Assembly (NCBI RefSeq): GCF_900096565.1
Contig: NZ_FMYP01000001.1
Location: 92,086 to 156,085, forward strand
Direction: 5' to 3'
Source: Williamwhitmania taraxaci
Lineage (GTDB): Bacteria; Bacteroidota; Bacteroidia; Bacteroidales; Williamwhitmaniaceae
Length of the DNA stretch: 64,000 bases
Positions 1 to 8,649 of the stretch are shown here, piece after piece; position 1 is the first letter of the stretch, and each line of letters starts with the position of its first letter. The translations under genes were made by a program, and so were the position numbers. Under the pieces are notes generated by a model. It was not told the origin of the DNA and did no database searches. It saw only the letters and a program-made list of their open reading frames with translations.

Positions 1-1004
1 TTCTCTTCTGATATAGCTGCAAGTTGTTCCAGTTCATCGAGATACAGACCTGCCCCTACGATCCATTTCCAATCCATTACCCCCATGATAAACGAAATTT
101 TCTTCATTGGAATAGTATCTACCCCCGGCCGAGGTAGTTTCTTCCATGAATACTCCATAAACCCTCCATTTGAGGAACGAGCCAACTCCCTTTCCTTCTG
201 AAGAACCTTTACTCCATTTGGATCGGTAATGTCAAACATGTTGGGTTTTCCAATTGCCAACTCGCCATTGATTATCAGGGGATCACCACTCCAAGTATTC
301 ACAAAGATATATCCCTCTTGGTTGGGTCCAAACCTGTATCGTGCCAACTCACGCAGGATTTCTGTTTTAGTTTCCTTTAGCTGGAGCGTCCAGTCTTGGG
401 CTATGCCAAAGACTATTGGATGGGTTAATGATGGCTTGATTAGGTGAATAATTGTTTCAGTTGGGTTTTCGCTGGTATTTGATCTATGTATAAGCTTGCA
501 TTCTCCAGTTTTTTTTAGCAAATCGAGGACTTGGTTAGTGGTAATAAGCTCCCGATAGGGGTTTTTTAAGATACCATTCGAGAGTAGAGGGGAGAGTTTG
601 TCGACTGCAATAGAAAAAACGTGAGTTAAACACCTGCCCTTGTTCGCTATGCATTGATGGTTCGGTTGCGTTAATTCTGAAATGCTTTGGGGTGAATCCA
701 GCCGAGTGGTATAGCTAGGGTTTTTGGAGCCCTCGAGCACAAGCCGTTGGAGTTCAGTCTCAATTTCCTTGAAACTCCTAATCCGCTTAAATTCGATGAG
801 GTTGATGGCTTTGGTTACCTCTTCTTGTATGGTGGCTTTTTGTTGTTTGAGGTAATCGGCTCTTACCTGGATTCCTTCCATGCGAAGTTTCCTATATTCT
901 AATCCTAAATTCAGGAAGAATACAATGGAGAAGGAGATAACAGAAACCATTAGCACATAACGACGAATGGCTGATGCAATTGTTTTAATGGGCTTTTGCT
1001 GCAT
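1..1004 (-). CDS. Membrane-anchored Cache-domain sensor (C-terminus outside window)
   Basis: The frame is open from an ATG at 1004 down to the window edge, giving at least 334 residues with no stop. A short cytoplasmic N-terminus is followed by one membrane helix at about residues 16-36, then an extracytoplasmic domain. That domain ends in features typical of the single-Cache family: FDITDPNG, then NGGFMEYSW near residue 281 and WKWIVGAGLYLDE near 315. Such domains bind small ligands such as organic acids. The output domain lies beyond the window, so it could be a histidine kinase, a diguanylate cyclase or a chemoreceptor. The call of a Cache sensor is firm; the signalling output is unknown. 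Confidence 0.75.
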   Translation of the reverse strand, partial: MQQKPIKTIASAIRRYVLMVSVISFSIVFFLNLGLEYRKLRMEGIQVRADYLKQQKATIQEEVTKAINLIEFKRIRSFKEIETELQRLVLEGSKNPSYTTRLDSPQSISELTQPNHQCIANKGRCLTHVFSIAVDKLSPLLSNGILKNPYRELITTNQVLDLLKKTGECKLIHRSNTSENPTETIIHLIKPSLTHPIVFGIAQDWTLQLKETKTEILRELARYRFGPNQEGYIFVNTWSGDPLIINGELAIGKPNMFDITDPNGVKVLQKERELARSSNGGFMEYSWKKLPRPGVDTIPMKKISFIMGVMDWKWIVGAGLYLDELEQLAAISEE

Positions 1005-1174
1005 TATGTCGGGTTTATGGAAATGCGAGAGAATACAAAAATAGTTTTGTTTTTAATAAATCACCACTTTTGAAACAATAGTTGATAGAAGTTGTATTTC
1101 GGTGTTGTAATCGAGTAGCGTGACTACTAAAGGTTGTTGTTTTGGTGTTAAATGCAGAGTGGGTGCTTTTTGAC

Positions 1175-1213
1175 TTAAAAAAAACGCTCTCCAAATTTGG
1201 AGAGCGTTTTTTT
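1175..1213 (-). terminator. Intrinsic terminator of tmRNA
   Basis: A perfect inverted repeat at 1184-1207 (acgctctccaaa and its complement) is flanked on the minus-strand 3' side by a U-rich tract. It begins a few bases after the tmRNA 3' end, so it ends the tmRNA transcript. Confidence 0.85.
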
Positions 1214-1612
1214 GTGGAGCTGCCGGGAGTCGAACCCGGGTCCAAACAAGGAAGCCAGCTGGTTTCTACATGCTTATCTCCTCTTGATTTTCGAAAATGG
1301 CGTGGTGAAGAGAGCCCGAGCCATTCCTTATCCTCTTAATCTCGCCGGGGGGTAGAGGCGTATTCCCAGCTATTCCTGAATTTTCGGTGCCTCATTTGTC
1401 AAGGGTTACAGGACGGAACCCTTGGCGAGACATCTCGTTCCCTACTACCTTGAGCAAGGAATGAAGCTAATCGCACTAAGTGTGATTAAGCAGCAAGAGC
1501 GTAATTGTTTTCGCCGTATGAAAGTGTGCGCATTGATATTTACGAGCAAAAAACGCAACGCTCGGCATGCTTCCAACCCGTTTCTGCTTGCTGTCAAAAC
1601 CAAGTCAACCCC
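1213..1612 (-). ncRNA. ssrA: tmRNA (transfer-messenger RNA)
   Basis: The RNA rescues stalled ribosomes by acting as alanyl-tRNA and then as a short message. Its 5' end GGGGUUGACUUGGUUUUGACAG pairs through GGGGUUG with CAGCUCC near the 3' end to form the acceptor stem. The T arm (GGGUUCGACUCCC) is present at 1222-1240. The tag frame reads GENNYALAA followed by UAA (1515 down to 1486), a tag typical of Bacteroidales. The CCA end is not encoded in full. It sits between aroC and a sensor gene, with its own -7 element upstream and its own terminator downstream. Confidence 0.97.
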
Positions 1613-1627
1613 GTGTTGTAAGTTCTG

Positions 1628-1635
1628 CAAAGATA
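1628..1635 (-). promoter_or_regulatory. Putative -7 element of the tmRNA promoter
   Basis: TATCTTTG on the minus strand matches the Bacteroidota -7 consensus TAnnTTTG. It lies 15 bases before the mature tmRNA 5' end. No clear -33 TTTG is found at the usual spacing. Confidence 0.5.
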
Positions 1636-1685
1636 CAACATCCAAACGATTATTGTTATCTCCATGCAAAATGATTTTTCGAGGT

Positions 1686-2669
1686 CTAGACCTTCTGAGC
1701 CTGAGCTACCCGCTGCAGGTCGGCCAGTGCAATGGCAGTAACTGCCTCTAGTATTACCGGCACGCGTAGTGCTATGCAGGCATCGTGGCGGCCTTCAATC
1801 GTTAAATCTTCAACTTTTCCGCTAATACTATTCAACGTTTGCTGACTTTTACCGATGCTGGAGGTTGGTTTTACGGCAACCCTAAACACCAAGTTGTTTC
1901 CGTTGGTAATACCTCCGTTAATACCTCCGGCATTGTTGGTGGCTGTCTTTCCTTCTGGGTTAATAATGGCATCGTTGTGTTCGCTTCCATTCATTTTTGC
2001 TGCGGCAAAACCACTTCCAAACTCAATACCCTTAATGGCAGGAATAGCAAATACCAGGTGGCTGATTATGGATTCCACGCTATCGAAAAATGGTTCGCCC
2101 CAGCCAACGGGAAGTTTGGAGGCGCTGCACTCTACAATACCACCAATGGAATCCTTGGTGGCAAGGGCTTTTTCAATGGCTTCGTCGATGTTGGTGCTAC
2201 CTCCTGCTTGAGTCAAGTATGCATTTATCTCCACAGGGGCTATCATCTTTTTGGCTACTACGCCGGCAGCAACAAGGGCAAGGGTAAGTCTACCCGAGAA
2301 ATGGCCGCCACCGCGGAAGTCCTGAAATCCGTGGTATTTTGCGTTCGACACAAAATCGGCATGGCCGGGGCGTGGCGATGCCTGAAGGTTGGCGTAATCG
2401 GCGGAGCGGGTATTGCTATTTCGAAAGAGAACGGTAATGGGGGCTCCAGTAGTATATCCGTTGAAAGTGCCGGAAATAATATCGGGTAAATCCTCCTCGT
2501 TGCGTGGAGTCGTTCCTTTGGCTCCGCTTTTACGTCGCGAAAGATCGGGTGTGAAATCTGGTTCCTGTAATGCAATGCCAGGAGGGCATCCATCGATGGT
2601 AATGCCAATCGATTTTCCGTGTGATTCTCCAAATATGCTGATGCGAAAAAGTCTTCCGAAATTATTCAT
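1686..2669 (-). CDS. aroC: Chorismate synthase
   Basis: It converts 5-enolpyruvylshikimate-3-phosphate to chorismate using reduced FMN, the last step of the shikimate pathway. The N-terminus NNFGRLFRISIFGESHGKSIG carries the first family signature; RPGHADF, a glycine-rich GGGHFSGR segment and the C-terminal GRHDACIALRVP are also present. The middle signature departs from the more common GGGRSSAR form (His, Phe and Gly substitutions). Length, 327 residues, is slightly short for the family. It is the last gene of the aromatic operon, separated from aroA by 149 bases with no evident terminator, so read-through from aroA is likely. Confidence 0.95.
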   Translation of the reverse strand: MNNFGRLFRISIFGESHGKSIGITIDGCPPGIALQEPDFTPDLSRRKSGAKGTTPRNEEDLPDIISGTFNGYTTGAPITVLFRNSNTRSADYANLQASPRPGHADFVSNAKYHGFQDFRGGGHFSGRLTLALVAAGVVAKKMIAPVEINAYLTQAGGSTNIDEAIEKALATKDSIGGIVECSASKLPVGWGEPFFDSVESIISHLVFAIPAIKGIEFGSGFAAAKMNGSEHNDAIINPEGKTATNNAGGINGGITNGNNLVFRVAVKPTSSIGKSQQTLNSISGKVEDLTIEGRHDACIALRVPVILEAVTAIALADLQRVAQAQKV

Positions 2670-2818
2670 ATAGAGATTAATGGTTTAAAGTTAAAGGTTA
2701 AAAGATGACCATCCCTGATTAGTGTTGACCGATTTATACTAACAATTAACTTAACGTTGCTATCGGACAGGCAACAGCGAATAGAGCATCTTCCTACTTA
2801 ATTTTTATTCTCAAATCT

Positions 2819-4066
2819 TCAAATTGGTAATTTACAAATTGTATTTAGGTCGTCGAAAAACGCTGGATATGATTTGGCAACGCATTCGGCCCCTTCGATG
2901 AAAACTGTGCCATTGGCTGTTAGTCCTGAAATAGCAGTTGCCATAGCAATGCGATGGTCGTTGTGCGAATCGATGGTTGCTGCGCTTATGGGGCCTCCGG
3001 TTACAAGCATGGTATCGCCATCTACTTCGATGTTAATTCCCATTTTCTTGTATTCCGCTTGTAGGGCTAAACTTCGGTTACTCTCCTTATGTTCCAGGCG
3101 GCCCACCCCTCTGATGGATGATACACCACCACATGCTGCAGCTAGGGTCACGAGCGGGGGAAACAGGTCAGGGCAATCGGTGGCGTCGAACGAGAAGGAC
3201 GACAGCGGTGCATGGCAAACCTCAATTGCGTTACTCTTCTCATTTACAATGGCTCCTGCCTGCATGATTGCCTGCATGATTGCTTTGTCGGCTTGGCGGG
3301 ACGAAGTGGTTATGTTTTCGACTCTGATTCTTCCTGCAATTGCACCGGCAACCAGCAGGAATGCTGCGCCACTCCAGTCGCCTTCCACGTTAAAGTTCGT
3401 CGGTTGATATTTCTGGTTGGCCTTAATGAAGAACTCTTCGTAATTGTAGTTGTCGGCGGAGACGCCAAAGGCTTTCATTACCTCAAGCGTAAGGTCTATG
3501 TATGGTTTGCTTTGAAGGTTCTTAACCTGAAGCGTTACATCTTCTTTTGCACGAGGGGCAGCCATCAAAAGCCCCGTTAATATTTGCGATCCTAACGAAC
3601 CGTCGAGCGCTGCTTTGCCTCCGTGCAATGGTCCCTTTACCACGATGGGAATTAATCCATGTGTGGTTTTGCAATATGCGCCCAGCTGCTGTAGTGGCGA
3701 TTCCATTGTAGCCATGGGGCGTATAGTGAGCGAACCTTCTCCCATTAGCGAAATTTCTTCCGAGAACGAAGCGGCAATGGGGGTGAACATTCGAATGCTT
3801 AACCCCGATTCGCCACAGTGCAGGTGGTTGTTTGTAATTCCACTAGTTCCTATTATTTCCAAACTATTGGGCAATACAGTAACTGTGGCACCCAGCGCTC
3901 GAGCAATCGATATTGCCGCTACGCAATCGTTGCTGTTGCCGGGATTGGTGATTATACTTTTGCCATGCGAAAGTAGCGCTGCGGCAATAGCGCGCTGAAC
4001 CATACTCTTGGAGGCGGGTGCAGTTATGGTTCCCTTAATTGCCGAAGGCCTTACTTCTTTCTTCAT
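2819..4066 (-). CDS. aroA: 3-phosphoshikimate 1-carboxyvinyltransferase (EPSP synthase)
   Basis: It joins phosphoenolpyruvate to shikimate-3-phosphate. The substrate-binding motif APASKSMVQRA is at residues 16-26, with the usual Lys-Ser and Arg. DCPDLFPPLVTLAAACGG and DSHNDHRIAMA near the C-terminus are the classic acidic and DHRxAM motifs. Length is 415 residues, close to the family norm of about 430. Its start overlaps the end of aroE by 32 bases in another frame, which suggests translational coupling within the operon. Confidence 0.96.
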   Translation of the reverse strand: MKKEVRPSAIKGTITAPASKSMVQRAIAAALLSHGKSIITNPGNSNDCVAAISIARALGATVTVLPNSLEIIGTSGITNNHLHCGESGLSIRMFTPIAASFSEEISLMGEGSLTIRPMATMESPLQQLGAYCKTTHGLIPIVVKGPLHGGKAALDGSLGSQILTGLLMAAPRAKEDVTLQVKNLQSKPYIDLTLEVMKAFGVSADNYNYEEFFIKANQKYQPTNFNVEGDWSGAAFLLVAGAIAGRIRVENITTSSRQADKAIMQAIMQAGAIVNEKSNAIEVCHAPLSSFSFDATDCPDLFPPLVTLAAACGGVSSIRGVGRLEHKESNRSLALQAEYKKMGINIEVDGDTMLVTGGPISAATIDSHNDHRIAMATAISGLTANGTVFIEGAECVAKSYPAFFDDLNTICKLPI

Positions 4067-4976
4067 CGAGTATATCTACTAATTCCATTTCGGTTTTGTC
4101 GTCTATAGGTATTACCAATTCGGATTTTTGAGAGGTAATAATGGATTTATTCTCCAACTCGACACAGTGCAGAAGGTCGGGATTGGCTGGTTTTGCGTTT
4201 AACAGCGCTTGTTCCATTGTTTCGATGTTCGGCCAATCTCCAAAAAAATGAAAGTAGGCCAGTTCGGCCTGTCTCAGAAGCCAGCGCTCCCCAGGAATTA
4301 TCTTACATCCCTGCTCTGTGGCTTGGGCTGCAATTGACGATGTTCTATAGTTGGCATCGAGTACTGCAAGGTTGCTAGGAAGTGTTATTCCGAGCAGTGG
4401 GTTTGCATCGGGAAGAATGGTGGATACCAACACATCCGTAGTTTTCAGCAGCATTGCCAACTGCTCCATTGGCGCAAAATTACAGCCTAACTTCTTTGCC
4501 GCCTTTTCTGCTTTTAGAAGTGTTCGGTTTACTATGGTTACTGAAGCTCCCTCTTTTGCCAGTCCATAGGCCGCAGCCTTACCTGCTCCTCCGGCTCCAA
4601 GCACTATCGCAGATTTCCCTTTTATCTTAACGCCTGAGTCTTCAATGGCTTTTGTCACCCCATAGTAATCGGTATTATAGCCTATGGTTTTTCCGTCCTT
4701 AAAAACAATGGTGTTTATGCTCCCAATAGTCATCACTTCATTACTCACGCTGTTGAGACACATGAGTACAGCCTCCTTAAAGGGTGTGGTTATGTTGGCG
4801 CCAGCAATTCCAAAGTTGCGTATAGCATCAACTACTTCATGTCCCGATTCAACCCGAAACCGTGTGTAAAAGGCATCAATGTTGGATTTTGAAAATAGGG
4901 TGTTGAATATTTGTGGGCTCTTGCTGTGTAATACCGGTTTACCGAAAACGGCTAAAAGTTGCATTTTATTCTCCAT
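4035..4976 (-). CDS. aroE: Shikimate dehydrogenase
   Basis: It reduces 3-dehydroshikimate to shikimate with NADPH. The substrate site shows HSKSPQIFN at residues 17-25 and ITTPFKEAV with the catalytic Lys; YNTDYYG supplies the paired Asp. The nucleotide-binding loop GAGGAGKAAAYG is followed by NRT, the usual NADP-recognising triplet. At 313 residues it is about 40 longer than usual because of an acidic C-terminal tail, part of which lies over the start of aroA. It overlaps aroD by 11 bases at its own start. Confidence 0.94.
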   Translation of the reverse strand: MENKMQLLAVFGKPVLHSKSPQIFNTLFSKSNIDAFYTRFRVESGHEVVDAIRNFGIAGANITTPFKEAVLMCLNSVSNEVMTIGSINTIVFKDGKTIGYNTDYYGVTKAIEDSGVKIKGKSAIVLGAGGAGKAAAYGLAKEGASVTIVNRTLLKAEKAAKKLGCNFAPMEQLAMLLKTTDVLVSTILPDANPLLGITLPSNLAVLDANYRTSSIAAQATEQGCKIIPGERWLLRQAELAYFHFFGDWPNIETMEQALLNAKPANPDLLHCVELENKSIITSQKSELVIPIDDKTEMELVDILDEERSKAFGN

Positions 4977-5604
4977 GATTAATTAGTTGTATGGCTCGTT
5001 GCATTTCGGAGAAGGTAAATTGGCCGGGGGCAGTTTTTCCTGCTGTTCCAGCCGCAAAAGTGAAGGGGGCACCAAGAAAAGGTGCGGCAATGCGGGTAAT
5101 GCTACCATGTGGCCCCATCCCAATTACGAGTATGTTTTTATATCGTTCATAGAGTGAGAGAAGACGTGCACAAGCGGCAGCCGAATCGGCAAGGCAAGCC
5201 AACTTCACAAGGTCGGCGCCCTCTTTTTGCATAACTTCCACAAGTGATAGAAGTTCATCGGTTGTGGGTGTTTTTTCGAAATTGTGGGTGCTAATAATAA
5301 CTTTCTTTCCCAACTTCGATGCGAACATGATCATCTCTTTTTTCCAATCGGTAGGTGCTTCAAGTTCTATGTCGATCCATGTTGCTCCATGTTTCAAGGC
5401 TAGCTTAAGCTGTCGGGTTCTTTCTATTTCCGTAACGCGCCCTGGTCGGTAGGTTGCTATTAGGTTTGGGTGTGCTTCAAACACCTCCATAATTTCGTTG
5501 TCGGAAAGATTTAGAAGATCTAACCGAATTTCAGCCATTGAAACGTGGTTCAACTCTTCCAGTATTTGGCTTGCCGTTTGACCCGAGATGCTCACACAAA
5601 TCAT
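4966..5604 (-). CDS. aroD: 3-dehydroquinate dehydratase, type I
   Basis: It removes water from 3-dehydroquinate by a Schiff-base mechanism. The catalytic pair is visible: His107 in IISTHNF and the Schiff-base Lys134 in GADLVKLA. EIRLDL near residue 25, TYRPGR near 51 and GxAxAPGQ-like GKTAPGQFT near the C-terminus fit the class I fold. Length 212 residues is close to other short Bacteroidota forms. It lies 21 bases after aroB and overlaps aroE. Confidence 0.95.
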   Translation of the reverse strand: MICVSISGQTASQILEELNHVSMAEIRLDLLNLSDNEIMEVFEAHPNLIATYRPGRVTEIERTRQLKLALKHGATWIDIELEAPTDWKKEMIMFASKLGKKVIISTHNFEKTPTTDELLSLVEVMQKEGADLVKLACLADSAAACARLLSLYERYKNILVIGMGPHGSITRIAAPFLGAPFTFAAGTAGKTAPGQFTFSEMQRAIQLINHGE

Positions 5605-5625
5605 ATCTCAAAAGATTAGTTATGT

Positions 5626-6660
5626 CTATTCGAGGATGGACCTCTTGAGTTCTTCTATCGAAATTGCTTCAACAGTAACATTTCCGATACCTTCCATGAG
5701 AACAAAATGCATTTTTGTGCCCTCTTTTTTCTTGTCGTGCAGCAAAGCCTCCATGGCTGCTTCACGCGAAACGTCCGATGAGGTAGGGAGACCGAGGAGG
5801 TGGAGCAGTGCAATTATTCTATCACGTTCTGTTGAGGAAAGCAATCCACGCTTCTCCGACAGCCACGCAGTGAATGCAATACCAATGCTAACCGCTTCGC
5901 CATGCGGTATGCCTGTGATTTTCTCAATGGCATGTCCCCACGTATGTCCCAGGTTCAACTTTCTACGTTCGCCTTTTTCTTTTTCGTCACGATTAACAAT
6001 GCCTGCTTTTGTTTCAACTGAATGCTCAACGAGTAAGTCGATTACTTCTTTTTCAAGCGATAATGCTCGGCTATAATTTTGTTCTAGAAATTCAAACATT
6101 TTCCTATCCGAAATAAGCGTGTGCTTAACCACCTCGGCAAGGCCACAACGCAGTTCGGTAATAGGAAGCGTGACAAGCAGGGCTGTATCGCAGATTACAA
6201 ACTCAGGTTGGTTGAATGTTCCAATTACATTTTTATAGTTGTCCAGATCGAGACCGTTTTTTCCTCCTATGCTGGCATCTACCTGAGATAAAAGCGTGGA
6301 AGAAACAAAGCCAAATCTTACACCACGCATGTAGGTGGAGGCGATAAAACCGGCCATATCGCACACCACTCCGCCACCAATTCCCACTATAAAGGAACTG
6401 CGATCGGCCCCATTATCCAGAAGCCACTGGTATATGGCCTCCGCGTTGGATAAATTTTTTTGGGCTTCTCCAGGTTTTAATACAAAAACGGGAAATTTAG
6501 GAAAGTGGCTCTGGTATAGTTGCTCAACATTGGAATCGGTTACAATAAATACGTTCTCAACTGGAGTGTAATTGAGAAGTTTTAATAGACTCTCCCCTAT
6601 AAAAATAGATGAGTTTGACTTTTCTCCTTTTACCTCAATTGTTTTCATGGCAGTGCGCAT
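5626..6660 (-). CDS. aroB: 3-dehydroquinate synthase
   Basis: It cyclises DAHP to 3-dehydroquinate, using NAD and a divalent metal. The NAD site GIGGGVVCDMAGFIAS, the segment STLLSQVDASIGGKNGLD, and metal ligands in AEVVKHTLI and NLGHTWGHAIE are all intact. The ATG at 6660 is used here; a second ATG four codons on (MKTIEVKG) is an equally plausible start. Length is 344 residues. It follows the DAHP synthase gene by 37 bases in the operon. Confidence 0.96.
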   Translation of the reverse strand: MRTAMKTIEVKGEKSNSSIFIGESLLKLLNYTPVENVFIVTDSNVEQLYQSHFPKFPVFVLKPGEAQKNLSNAEAIYQWLLDNGADRSSFIVGIGGGVVCDMAGFIASTYMRGVRFGFVSSTLLSQVDASIGGKNGLDLDNYKNVIGTFNQPEFVICDTALLVTLPITELRCGLAEVVKHTLISDRKMFEFLEQNYSRALSLEKEVIDLLVEHSVETKAGIVNRDEKEKGERRKLNLGHTWGHAIEKITGIPHGEAVSIGIAFTAWLSEKRGLLSSTERDRIIALLHLLGLPTSSDVSREAAMEALLHDKKKEGTKMHFVLMEGIGNVTVEAISIEELKRSILE

Positions 6661-6697
6661 TGGTATTCGAGTATAAAGTTAGGTCATAATTTAATAC

Positions 6698-7795
6698 TTA
6701 CGGTTGATTACTCCGAATAATATTTGATTGAAGCAACACCGACTCCTCGTGGATAGCATTAAAAAGACCTTCGGCAAAAGTGGGACGCAAGCCACGACTT
6801 TCGGCCTTAGTCTTAACATTCACTAAAACATCTTGCCAGCGTTTTGGTTGAATTACATTCAACTTCTCTTCCTCTTTGAGATGAGCAATTTTCTCTACCG
6901 TTCGCATTCTTCGGGCAACCATTCCCAATAGCTGTTCGTCGATTTCGTCAATCTCGGTACGTAGGTCGTTGAGATTATGGTTGTAAGGCTCATCGGAGTC
7001 TGTACCAACTAACGATTGAATCATCTCGGAAAAATTGGCTGGGGTTAGCTGCTGGCGGGCATCGCTCCATGCATTATCTGGGTTGATATGGGTCTCTACC
7101 ATCAACCCATGCATGCGCAGGTCGTAAGCGCGCTGGGCAATCTCGGGCACCAACTCGCGCTTACCAGCAATATGGCTGGGATCACAAATTATGGGAAGAT
7201 CCGGAAATTGACGCATCATGGACAGTGGGATGTGCCAGCAAGGTTGGTTTCGAAGGTCGGTTTTCTCCCAACTGAAAAAGCCACGATGAATGGCTCCTAA
7301 CTTCCGAAGACCAACAGCATGTAGCCTTTCAATAGCCCCAATCCAAAGATCGAGGTCCGGGCTCAGCGGGTTTTTTACAAGAACTGGAATGTCGGCGCCT
7401 TGGAGTGCATCGGCAATCTCTTGAATGGCAAATGGATTGGAGGTAGTGCGGGCCCCAATCCATAATAAATCGACACCATACTTTATTGCCTCAAAAACAT
7501 GTTTTGCTGAGCCAACCTCTGTGGCAACAGACATTCCGGTTTCCCGCTTCACTCGCTGTAGCCATTCAAGGCCAACGCTGCCTACGCCTTCAAATGTGTT
7601 TGGCTGGGTTCGCGGTTTCCAAATACCTGCACGAAATATCTGCACAACTCCTGTATTCTTGAGCTGATGAGCCGTTTGCATTACCTGTTCTTCTGTTTCA
7701 GCACTGCACGGTCCTGCTATAATTAGAGGTGTGCTGCAGTCTTTAATCCATTTTTCGGGAGGAATAATTCCTTGAAATTTCTTATTTTCCATCAT
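6698..7795 (-). CDS. DAHP synthase fused to chorismate mutase
   Basis: Residues 1-260 form a type I-beta DAHP synthase, which condenses phosphoenolpyruvate and erythrose-4-phosphate: GPCSAE, RAGIWKPRT, CDPSHIAGKR and VETHINPDNAWSDA provide the metal and substrate ligands. Residues 275-365 form an AroQ-type chorismate mutase (DLRTEIDEIDEQLL, RMRTVEKIAHLK, QPKRWQ). Fusing the first pathway enzyme to a chorismate-using domain is known in Bacteroidota and Firmicutes and usually gives feedback control by prephenate or chorismate; that control is inferred here. It starts 3 bases after the tyrA stop. Symbol left blank because aroF, aroG and aroA are used inconsistently. Confidence 0.95.
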   Translation of the reverse strand: MMENKKFQGIIPPEKWIKDCSTPLIIAGPCSAETEEQVMQTAHQLKNTGVVQIFRAGIWKPRTQPNTFEGVGSVGLEWLQRVKRETGMSVATEVGSAKHVFEAIKYGVDLLWIGARTTSNPFAIQEIADALQGADIPVLVKNPLSPDLDLWIGAIERLHAVGLRKLGAIHRGFFSWEKTDLRNQPCWHIPLSMMRQFPDLPIICDPSHIAGKRELVPEIAQRAYDLRMHGLMVETHINPDNAWSDARQQLTPANFSEMIQSLVGTDSDEPYNHNLNDLRTEIDEIDEQLLGMVARRMRTVEKIAHLKEEEKLNVIQPKRWQDVLVNVKTKAESRGLRPTFAEGLFNAIHEESVLLQSNIIRSNQP

Positions 7796-7798
7796 TTT

Positions 7799-8647
7799 CT
7801 AATTTTTAATATTTCGTTGTTCAAATATTGATCGAACCTGGTTTGCCTTTAAAATTAGGCCACTAAGGGCGGGTTCGTCTTCAGATTCGATATAGTGAGC
7901 AATCTGGATTAGGCTGCTGTTGATCTGTTCAATCAATTCAAGAATATTCTCTTTGTTCTGGAAAAGGATTGGGACCCACATTGCCGCACTGCTGCCCGAG
8001 AGCCTAGTGGTAGAATCGAATCCGCTTCCGGCATGAATTACTTGCTCGCTATTTTGACTCAATGCGGCTGCCAGCCCGAAAGCTACTACCTGGGGCAGAT
8101 GCGATACTTGCGCCATCAACTTATCATGTTCCACTGATGTAAGGTATTGCGGGATCAGGTTTAGAACATTAAAAAGTTGGAGCGCCGACTTTAATGCCAA
8201 ATCACTTGAAAGATGCTGCTCACAAACGAAGATGGTTTTGCCGTAAAGTAGCTCCTTGGAAGCAGACTGCGAGCCACTCTTTTCCGCTCCGGCCATTGGA
8301 TGTGCCGCCACATATTGCGTTCTTTTGGGATGGCTCGAAAGTGCTGTGCATAGATTTTGCTTTGTGGAGCAGAGATCCAATACGGTGGTTTTTTCTCCTG
8401 CCATTTCCAAAACGGAAGATATAATTGAGGATGCATTGTTGGTAGGCGTGGCGACAATAATCGTAGTGGCTAAGGCTACGGCCGTTTCAATATCCTCACA
8501 TGTGTGGATAAATCCATGGTGAAAAGCCTGTTCTAAAGCAATCTTGGACGAATCAACGCCGATTATATTAAAGTGTCGATTTAGTCCATGGGCAAATGAG
8601 CAACCCATCAATCCGGTGCCTATAATGGCGATTGTCTCTTTTTTCAT
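7799..8647 (-). CDS. tyrA: Prephenate dehydrogenase
   Basis: It makes 4-hydroxyphenylpyruvate from prephenate with NAD, committing flux to tyrosine. The dinucleotide site IIGTGLMGCSFAHGL is at residues 8-22, AAHPMAGAEKSG holds substrate-binding residues, and VSHLPQVVAFGLA carries the second conserved His. Length is 282 residues, with no ACT domain at the C-terminus, so any tyrosine feedback must act elsewhere. It sits 2 bases after the aminotransferase gene and 3 before the DAHP synthase gene, so the three are certainly cotranscribed. Confidence 0.93.
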   Translation of the reverse strand: MKKETIAIIGTGLMGCSFAHGLNRHFNIIGVDSSKIALEQAFHHGFIHTCEDIETAVALATTIIVATPTNNASSIISSVLEMAGEKTTVLDLCSTKQNLCTALSSHPKRTQYVAAHPMAGAEKSGSQSASKELLYGKTIFVCEQHLSSDLALKSALQLFNVLNLIPQYLTSVEHDKLMAQVSHLPQVVAFGLAAALSQNSEQVIHAGSGFDSTTRLSGSSAAMWVPILFQNKENILELIEQINSSLIQIAHYIESEDEPALSGLILKANQVRSIFEQRNIKN

Positions 8648-8649
8648 GG

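Noticed and set aside
1839-2489. 216-codon plus-strand ORF
   Set aside because: It lies entirely antisense to aroC, whose motifs are unmistakable, and has no recognisable domain.
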